Assembly (NCBI GenBank): GCA_946811185.2
Contig: OX328107.1
Location: forward strand, 41,585,360-41,649,359
DNA: 64,000 nt
Direction: 5' to 3'
Source of the DNA: Hippopus hippopus
Taxonomy: Eukaryota > Mollusca > Bivalvia > Cardiida > Cardiidae
The position numbers were made by a program, and so were the translations under genes. Numbering within the stretch: position 1 is the first letter of the stretch; the number at the start of each line of letters is the position of its first letter. The notes under the pieces are model-generated. The model did not search any database, was not told the origin of the DNA, and saw only the letters and a list, made by a program, of their open reading frames with translations. Shown here in pieces: positions 59,901 through 64,000 of this stretch.

Positions 59901-60931
59901 TCAAAGCCCAAACGTTTCTTTTTTCCCAGAAACATCATGAGAAGATCTTATCATGAGAGGGTTGCTAGTCAGCTTTTTCTGCATTTCCCACAACATTTTC
60001 TGACCTTACCAAGATAATTCCAATGCTTGAACCAAGTTTAATTTGTTGTCTGCAAATGTTTTGAGCCTTGCTCTTAAAAAACATGGTTAAACGCATCTGC
60101 AAAAAGTACTGACCCAGTCAGCCTGAGCAGTCCACACAGGCTGATCTGTGACAGAACTTCTTACTTTTGGTAAATTTTCCACATGTGTTTGGAACATTCT
60201 GCCTCATTATTCAGTCAGTCATTTAACAAAATGTATTTTATGAATCCATAGTTGTGTGATGTCTTGTTTGGTATGGTGCATCATTGCCAAACAATCTCTT
60301 TACCAAACAATCTCTGGTTTTAACGACCCTAAAGAAGAAGACATCGGAAAACTTTGCGGAAAAAGGAGGAAATGCAGCATTTTCTCTTTTTTCTACAATG
60401 TTTTCTACTCTTCCACAAACAAATATCAGCGTCTGAGTCACACTTAATTTGTTGTCTGAAATTGCTTTCAATTCGGTCAAGTCCAAGACTTTGTCATCTG
60501 GTAAAGAGTTAAGCTGTTTTGCCAGAGAATGGCTCATTTCAAGTATCTGAAATCCTTTTTTTCTTTTGGGAGGGGAAAAGAATTCAACACAGGAATATTA
60601 TCTCTGCATTAACTCTTTACCACATGATGAAAGTTTAGACCCCATCCAAATTAAAAGCATTTGCAGACGACAACTTACATAGGGCTCAAATAATAAGATT
60701 TGTCTTTGAAATGGAAGAACACATTGCGGGAAAGGAGGGAAATGCTGGCTACAAGCATTTTCTCCTTTTCCCACAATGCTTTTCAAAGCCTTCCTCCTAA
60801 GGGTTGTTGAAAGTAAGATTACTTGGGAGAGGCTTAAGACCTACATGCTTTTCCAGTGTAGATTTTTTGTTTTGTATCACAGCTTTTGCTTGTTGGTCTG
60901 CTTTGTTATACACCACAGTGTTTTCTGGTTC
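44771..60931 (-). CDS. NCAPH2: NCAPH2, condensin-II kleisin subunit H2 (3' nine exons)
   Basis: Nine minus-strand exons join with consistent phases: 60845-60931, 59024-59093, 58111-58224, 54936-55060, 53238-53328, 50552-50677, 49295-49353, 47399-47647 and 44771-44905. Together they give 1056 bases, 351 residues and a TAG stop. NCAPH2 is the kleisin of condensin II, bridging SMC2 and SMC4 and carrying NCAPG2 and NCAPD3 in the nucleus for chromosome compaction. Family marks, in order: HPIDSMEKLKP; KRKRKG; LEFEKLYWKEYKRRQ; an acidic linker; TSYEDLVRRHVEDYI; TDLSRRVSDWEDKI; LGPFDINECG; and VYEICRLFLASLMLANTENV. These parallel human SYEELVRRNVE, TELSQRIRDWED, VPFDIHTYG and FEVCRSMLASLQLAND. Human NCAPH2 is about 605 residues, so the N-terminal SMC2-binding part is missing from this reading. 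Introns are full of F1, SINE and mariner DNA. Confidence 0.93.
44928..46690. mobile_element. F1, F5 and F2 copies in the last NCAPH2 intron
   Basis: F1 at 44928-45162, 45470-45575 (fragment), 45768-46012, 46095-46310, 46310-46530 and 46630-46690 (fragment). F5 at about 45200-45440 with both termini (AAAGTATGG and CATACTTTTAA-type). An F2 palindrome at 45665-45750. The two F1 copies at 46095-46530 are direct tandem repeats of about 220 bp. Confidence 0.7.
46700..47390. other. Unique intronic DNA
   Basis: No repeat or exon recognised. A 74-codon plus-strand frame (46917-47141) has no recognisable feature. Confidence 0.5.
47399..47647 (-). CDS. NCAPH2: NCAPH2 exon, core of C-terminal domain
   Basis: 83 codons with EDYIASAGDFAQITDLSRRV, SDWEDKIIPCLELEDTLGPF, DINECG and RKQVYEICRLFLASLML. 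This is the best-conserved part of the gene and carries the winged-helix region expected to contact SMC4. Acceptor ATTTTACAG, donor TTG|GTGAGT. Confidence 0.95.
47668..48374. mobile_element. F3 copy carrying a SINE and an F1 insertion
   Basis: F3 pieces lie at 47668-47770, 48005-48046 and 48271-48374. The first gap is an S1 SINE and the second an F1 copy (48047-48270). The F3 terminus 'cacagaacatggctc' closes the element. Removing both insertions restores the ordinary F3 order. Confidence 0.85.
47771..48004 (-). repeat. tRNA-derived SINE S1 with 13-bp target duplication
   Basis: On the minus strand it starts GGGGTCCTGCATAGCTCAGT (A box), has GGGTTCAAGCC (B box, 47942-47952), the body 'gggaaagacactttagagcc', and ends in CATTCATTCATA. 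TGCATGTCAAGGG (47758-47770) and TGCATGCCAAGGG (48005-48017) are the target duplication, so it arrived by LINE-type retrotransposition. Bivalves carry tRNA-SINEs of this layout (for example RUDI); membership was not tested. Confidence 0.85.
48400..50050. mobile_element. F1 copies and SINE S2 fragment around an NCAPH2 exon
   Basis: F1 at 48400-48622, 48779-49043, 49043-49253, 49382-49610 and 49660-49890. 48655-48740 is a degenerate F2 palindrome. 49895-50060 is an S2 body ('atggcagtcagtgcatgtga', 'tttctcacacctgtactgac'). The exon 49295-49353 sits between two F1 copies with about 40 and 30 bp on either side. Confidence 0.7.
49295..49353 (-). CDS. NCAPH2: NCAPH2 exon, start of C-terminal domain
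   Basis: 59 bases encoding (D)EIDDALIVTSYEDLVRRHV, nearly identical in pattern to the vertebrate SYEELVRRNV. Acceptor TTTTTCAG, donor GTG|GTAAGT. Confidence 0.93.
50552..50677 (-). CDS. NCAPH2: NCAPH2 exon
   Basis: Encodes (G)CDDIDVLEDEAPLVDNNFF and NAIEGIATGDDDCIHERNGN, ending in FS plus one base. It corresponds to the acidic stretch before SYEELVRR. Acceptor ATTTTAG, donor CAG|GTATTA. Confidence 0.9.
50820..51253. mobile_element. F3 copy with F1 inserted
   Basis: F3 starts GAGCCATGTTCTGGC. At 50855-51076 a full F1 copy with hairpin GCTGGTAACCAGCATTTTCTCC interrupts it. F3 resumes with 'atgcatccataaaatccatt' and ends 'cacagagcatgactcat'. Confidence 0.8.
51335..52362. repeat. F6, F8 and F1 copies
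   Basis: 51335-51690 is F6 (ACGGGATAAAGAAACTCAAG; CAGGGGCAACATTTGGC). 51895-52130 is F8 ('aggggtatagcactgtcaa', 'gacaacatcacaatgcag'). 52137-52362 is F1 with intact hairpin. Confidence 0.65.
52370..53230. other. Unique intronic DNA
   Basis: No repeat, exon or motif recognised; ends in an A-rich run at 53212-53229. Confidence 0.5.
53238..53328 (-). CDS. NCAPH2: NCAPH2 acidic exon
   Basis: Encodes RRKAEQQDRGEDEEEQEEEE and EEVQIGEQFQ, an acidic linker between the middle and C-terminal domains. Acceptor CTGTTAG, donor CAAG|GTACTT. The glutamate run comes from a GAG/GAA tract that probably varies in length. Confidence 0.88.
53340..54830. repeat. NCAPH2 intron: unique DNA, F1 and SINE S2
   Basis: 53340-54045 is unique. 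54052-54275 is F1, followed by an F1 fragment to 54345. 54535-54830 is an S2 SINE read on the minus strand: B-box-like GAGTTCAATACCC, body shared with 49895-50060, and tail (AATC)n seen as GATTGATT at 54535-54580. Confidence 0.65.
54936..55060 (-). CDS. NCAPH2: NCAPH2 exon
   Basis: Encodes (C)FSRVLRFPKSACKDDLALE followed by FEKLYWKEYKRRQSLNRDLL and KK, the amphipathic helix equivalent to EVLYWTHVKEQ in vertebrates. Acceptor GATTTTCAG, donor AAG|GTAAAA. Confidence 0.92.
55252..56532 (-). mobile_element. Mariner-type element, 1281 bp, TA-flanked
   Basis: Ends CGAGGGTTGTCCCAAAA and, inverted, TTTTGGGACAACCCTTG form terminal repeats of about 28 bp, extending to GTGACAA. TA dinucleotides at 55250-55251 and 56533-56534 are the target duplication. 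Size and ends are those of classical mariners. The transposase is read on the minus strand and is defective. Confidence 0.9.
55540..55990 (-). pseudogene. Mariner transposase, internally deleted and frameshifted
   Basis: A first segment (about 55885-55965) reads RILKDKLNMSRFCARWVQRL, the end of the DNA-binding half. A frameshift follows, then HTSLELLARVEVDNTLLVPL and FITDETWLHFFEPEGKLQS, which holds the first catalytic Asp (TDETW). Soon after PPSKKAE the sequence jumps to FPDLAPLDFANFPQLKEDL, the third catalytic Asp block. The part that should hold the second Asp is missing and the N-terminal HTH is not seen, so no active enzyme can be made. Confidence 0.85.
56568..57015. mobile_element. F1 copy followed by F5 copy
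   Basis: 56568-56755 is F1 sharing its left TTAA with the right end of the preceding F1, with a shortened hairpin. 56757-57015 is F5 with termini AAAAGTATGGAAAATATTGT and 'ccatactattaaatggta', and the inner GGCAGAAAAAATGAATTT. Confidence 0.7.
57195..57500 (-). repeat. F6 copy, inverted
   Basis: Contains CATGCCAAATGTTGCCCC, 'gaatagaaaatggatttcat' and 'cccttgtgtttttctatccc', the reverse complement of the F6 copies at 29800 and 51335. Confidence 0.65.
57535..57862 (-). repeat. tRNA-derived SINE (S2-like), clear head
   Basis: On the minus strand the head reads GGCCCAGTTGGTAGC (A box, 57836-57850) and GGTTTGAATCC (B box, 57788-57798), duplicated once as GGTTTGAATGG. A body of about 200 bp with 'aataatgttgaaaattg' leads to the tail. 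Confidence 0.7.
57860..59020. mobile_element. F1 copies flanking NCAPH2 exons
   Basis: F1 at 57863-58095, 58380-58610 and 58800-59018. The first ends 13 bp from the donor of exon 58111-58224. The last ends at the TTAA inside the donor region of exon 59024-59093. Confidence 0.7.
58111..58224 (-). CDS. NCAPH2: NCAPH2 exon with basic KRKRKG cluster
   Basis: Encodes (R)NIVKLCPGIKGQSGKRKRKG and TNTTEKLEPIKDFITKR. The basic cluster matches QKRKRKG in vertebrates and may serve as a nuclear signal. Acceptor TCTCTACAG, donor GTT|GTGAGT. Confidence 0.9.
59024..59093 (-). CDS. NCAPH2: NCAPH2 exon
   Basis: Encodes IIDPLHPIDSMEKLKPDKPL plus VKS and one base, equivalent to the vertebrate DPFDSLESKPFKKG stretch. 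Acceptor ATTTTAG, donor GCA|GTAAGT. The TTAA at the end of an F1 copy overlaps the donor's downstream bases (GTAAGTTAA). Confidence 0.85.
59251..59511. mobile_element. F4 palindromic MITE, intact copy
   Basis: GGCTTGCAACACGCG and CGCGTGTTGCAAGCC at the ends, flanked by ATTT on both sides (4-bp duplication). Two internal palindromes (GCCTGCGCAATCCGCGCAGG and GCCTGCGCAGACTGCGCAGG). It serves as the reference for the split copy at 8404-10039. Confidence 0.85.
59650..60840. mobile_element. F1 copies and an F3 copy with F1 inside
   Basis: F1 at 59650-59815 and 59870-60070 (both diverged). F3 at 60072-60538 starts GAGCCTTGCTC and ends AGAGAATGGCTC; it is split by F1 60297-60513, inserted at the TTAA of 'gcattaagc'. 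F1 at 60608-60836 ends next to the donor of exon 60845-60931. Confidence 0.75.
60845..60931 (-). CDS. NCAPH2: NCAPH2 exon, most 5' recognised
   Basis: 29 codons starting EPENTVVYNKADQQAKAVIQ, phase 0 at both ends. Acceptor TTTTGTAG, donor CAT|GTAGGT. It is less conserved than later exons and accepted because phase and position fit. An F1 copy ends about eight bases beyond the donor. Confidence 0.7.
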
Positions 60932-61074
60932 CTACAAAATACAAAGTATACAAACATTAATTTTATTATCACCTTAGTTTTGGAATAACCAGTGGTTTAC
61001 AATACAGAAAAAAACATGGTCATAATTATACTCTTTCAAAGGGAACAAAATCAACATGAGGCTACCAGATGCAG

Positions 61075-61345
61075 TTGCCAGTGCTTACTGCAGTGGTTTT
61101 TTCCTTTGGAAATTCTTTTATTTCAAAAAGGGGTATAACTGTGTCAAAAATATTTTGACAGTTACCAGCCCTTCTGGTATAGGTTCCCCTTTTCATAGAT
61201 AACAACTAGCCCAAGTTTCAAAGAAATAAATTCGGTAATGACAGTGATATGAAAATAATGTCAAAGTTTTTGCATGAAGATGACAATAATGATGACAACA
61301 GGGCTATGACAATACCTTGACATTTTCTTTGAGAATGGCTGAGCT
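61075..61345. repeat. F8 copy
   Basis: Shares 'ggggtataactgtgtcaaaa', 'gttaccagcccttctggc' and 'cagggctatgacaatacctt' with 51895-52130 and 40340-40440. Confidence 0.65.
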
Positions 61346-62222
61346 AAAAATCTATTTTAACATGACACATGAATTCGGCTCTATAAACACAGTGCAACAA
61401 AAGCAATAAAGTGGTAAAATCTATATCATTCTATATAGAGTGACATCATTCTGTATACATTCAGTTGCCTGTGGCTATTCCATGTCTTTACCCTCCAATA
61501 TTTTACCAATGGAAATTACTTGATGTAAACAAATCATCATTTTCCGCTCCTTGACCAAGGAGGAAGGAAAATTGTCAAGGATTTACCAATATTAACTGTT
61601 TTTGATAAAAACTGACATCTATGGAACTACTTGAAATGTTATCAGTAAACATATGTAAATCAAGTGTCTTTTCAAGTTGAAGGTTATTTAAAAATTGATG
61701 GGTGTTGCGTTGGATATGGAATTGGGAGTAGGAGGAGTAATATTCAGAGCAGTCGAAGCAACTGCAACTCTCATACTTGACAATACATTTGTTTCTTCTT
61801 TGTCATTTGAAAGGGAGAAAATGTAATAGTAAAATGGTGCAGTTTTTTATGTTGTGTTTGATGCCTAAGGTGTTATTGAAATTTTGATTCCTTTCATACT
61901 CAATACGTGGATATATACGCGTGTCGTTAAAAATTGCGAATTACCGATTAGGCATTTTGTGTACAGAAATGTTTGCGAATTCAAGACACTCTTTATTTGT
62001 TAGTATACTTGTGGTAAAGTAGGCGAAAATAAAAGTTTGCAAATTTTTCAAATTCGCGAGGTCGCAAAAATTTCCATGTATACCGATTGGGCTATGGGGT
62101 TTTGTTTTGGTAAGTAAGTGGAAGAGCCGTAGTTCATTCAAGGGAATATAATCCGCATCCTCAGTTTTACACTAAGTATGAGCTTTTTTGCCTTTGATTA
62201 AGAGTTGGTCATGTTAGAATCG
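61346..62222. other. No recognised feature
   Basis: AT-rich DNA where further 5' NCAPH2 exons could lie. I searched the minus strand for acceptor/donor pairs with conserved kleisin motifs and found none. Confidence 0.4.
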
Positions 62223-62797
62223 AAATAATCTTCATTCTATCATGGTTTATCGTTCAATAAACCATGTTGTGAGTTATGACGTGCAAAGAAAACTGTAAAA
62301 CCGGAAATGTTAGTGTTGCGGAAACCTTCGCGATTTTCGCATATTGATAAAAATCACAAAGACATCTGCTAGCGTAAATTTAGGCTTGATTAAGGTATAT
62401 TTCACCTAGACACTGGGTCATGTGGAAGCGCTTGACTGGCACCCTTGTCAACATCAATGAGTGCCCTTTTTCATCAAATTTGACCAGAATATCAGTCTAG
62501 TGAGGATTAATACTGCCAATTATAAAAGTTTCGTCAAAGCAAAAGTTGAGATTTATTGAATTGATTAATAAGTTAGTTTTGCAGTACACAGTTAAAGTAG
62601 AAATTTGAGAATTTTGTCTTTAGCTCTCGTAGAAATTAAAACACGCGTAAGGTCAGTATTTGGTGATTCTCAAAATTTTGGACCTACAATAATATCCTCT
62701 TTTACAGTAGACCACTCAGGTTATTGCCTTTATTGTGCCTCATAACTCACAACCTTGTTTTATTGAACGATAAACCACGATAGAAAGAAGATTATTT
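62223..62797. mobile_element. MITE with about 55-bp inverted ends
   Basis: AAATAATCTTCATTCTATCA... on the left is mirrored by ...GATAGAAAGAAGATTATTT on the right. Shared inward words are TTTATCGTTCAATAAA and GTGAGTTATGA. The 460-bp interior has no coding sign. Only copy recognised. Confidence 0.75.
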
Positions 62798-62859
62798 CTT
62801 AAATAAACCATGAATTACATTCACTTTGCCACCTAGCCGTGACTTTGGCGCCTTGCAGC

Positions 62860-63260
62860 TGCATTAAATCTTTAGCAGACGACAAAAATTGTAGATTCAT
62901 CCAAATTTAAAGCATCTGCAGATGACAAGTTTAGTGTGGCTTAAAAGATGGAATTTGTCTTGAAAAGGTAGAAAACATTGCTACAAAAGGAGAAAATGCT
63001 GGTTACCAGCATTTTTTCCTTTTTCAACAATGTTTTCAAAAGCTTTCTTTGTTGGGGTCGTCAAAACTTGGGCCTGTGTGGTATAGGGCTCAACTCACAT
63101 TGATTATGCATATGTATGATGAGTGTTTTTTGAATCACCTCCTTAATTTGTCCAGCTTTGCTGCGGATTGCCAGCACTTTCTCCATTTTCATCAATATGC
63201 CCCACTCAAAGACAAATCTAATCATATCGGGTAAATTCAATATATTCATCTGCAAATGCT
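62860..63260. mobile_element. F1 copy and F1 fragment
   Basis: 62865-63095 is F1 with intact centre (GCTGGTTACCAGCATTTTTTCC). 63155-63260 is the right half of another (GCCAGCACTTTCTCC, 'ctgcaaatgctttg'). Confidence 0.65.
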
Positions 63261-63289
63261 TTGAAAAACCTCATATTGAAAGCAGCCAG

Positions 63290-63490
63290 AGGCTTGGGAA
63301 GAATGTTGTGTGAAATACTGGTATAAGAAACTCCAGAAAAGCATGAGCATGTGCACTGACTGCCCTGATATGACTGAAATAAAGTTGAAAACGATTTTAA
63401 ACACTACAAATTAAGGGTACCTGTATTTCCATTTGGTCAAGAGTTGAACTCACAACCTCAAACTGTTAAGGTTATCACTCTACCCTTGCA
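63290..63490 (-). repeat. Possible tRNA-derived SINE
   Basis: Minus strand: AAGGGTAGAGTGATAACC (A-box-like) then GTTGTGAGTTCAACTC (B-box-like), then a body with 'gggcagtcagtgcacatg' like S2. Confidence 0.5.
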
Positions 63491-63564
63491 GCTTCCAACA
63501 CTTATAAGTAGCAAGAGGTCTGTGAAGCAGAGCAATACACACCAGATTAAAGCTATTAAGAATA

Positions 63565-64000
63565 AATCACCTGTGACCTTGATCTTGGCCTGGCATCTAA
63601 AACCTTTGCTCTGCACATCACCATTCTCATCAAGTTACACACATGTGTGAAATATTCTCAAAATCAGACCACAGATTAAAGAGATATGGAGTGAATATGG
63701 CAGTGAAAGGATGTGACCTTTGACCCTTTGCTGTTACCTTGACCTTGGAGCATGTTGTCAGAAACTGTGTCGCTCTGCAGGTCATCTCATCATGGTGCAA
63801 ATATATGTAGAATATTTTCAGAATCAGGTAAGGGATCAGACAAGAGATATAAGGTGGATACAATGTAAGAGCATGTGAAATTGACCTAATGCTGAGACCT
63901 TAACCTAAGAGCCCAGCATCTGAAACCTTCACTGTGCATGTCATATTGTAAAAGGGCACATGTATGAATACAGGGGACAAGACATTGCTAACAGACAGAT
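63565..64000. repeat. Tandem repeat array running off the window
   Basis: Three diverged units of about 150-160 bp start near 63570, 63713 and 63875. Each has a GTGACCTTGACCTT-like start, GCTCTGCACRTCAT and ATATTNTCAAAATCAG. Similar tandem GACCTTGACCTTGG units are common in bivalve genomes in my memory. Confidence 0.6.

Noticed and set aside
61061..61110. Candidate extra NCAPH2 exon ending at GCA|GTAAGC on the minus strand
   Set aside because: The segment lies in the F8 repeat and its translation has no kleisin similarity.

Overview
The window is animal nuclear DNA, AT-rich and intron-rich, and most likely from a bivalve mollusc. Two conserved animal genes with GT-AG introns can be read directly. 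The rest is a dense, multiply nested layer of short palindromic DNA transposons, tRNA-derived SINEs and tandem cassettes. The GCGCAGGCT palindromes and the GCTCACCTGAGC tandem cassette resemble repeats I remember from heterodont bivalves; I could not test this by search.

Region 1-31 kb holds no gene I can name. It contains several palindromic repeat families (called F1 to F8 here), a 1.5-kb tandem-repeat cassette (6.1-7.7 kb), a probable PIF/Harbinger element with ACCGT-rich arrays and a captured or ancestral coding exon (8.6-10.0 kb), a TATA/CCAAT promoter-like block with a splice donor (22.8-23.0 kb), and a Tc1/mariner-type element rearranged into a foldback with arms of about 410 bp (23.9-26.9 kb).

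Region 31.8-35.2 kb (+ strand) is a PPP1R15 (GADD34/CReP) gene, the regulatory subunit that brings PP1 to phosphorylated eIF2-alpha. It has two coding exons. The intron splits the PP1-docking motif K|VHF, and the conserved GPWEEIARDR block lies in exon 2. Two upstream ORFs, one overlapping the start codon, and a CARE-like ATF4/CHOP site upstream suggest translational and transcriptional stress control.

Region 35.3-44.7 kb lies between the 3' ends of two convergent genes and is packed with F1 hairpins. Region 44.8-60.9 kb (- strand) is the 3' part of NCAPH2, the condensin-II kleisin: nine consecutive phase-consistent exons encode its last 351 residues. The 5' exons should lie beyond the right edge or were not recognised in 61-64 kb. 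Its introns carry further F1 copies, a deleted mariner inside an F1 copy, SINEs and other repeats.

The commonest repeat, F1, is about 230 bp with TTAA at both ends, TTAACYCTTTACC-type termini and a central hairpin (arms about 32 bp). I count about 70 full or partial copies by eye, densest at 34-60 kb. A second family, F2, has the same TTAACCCTTW-type ends, suggesting one piggyBac-type transposase moved both.
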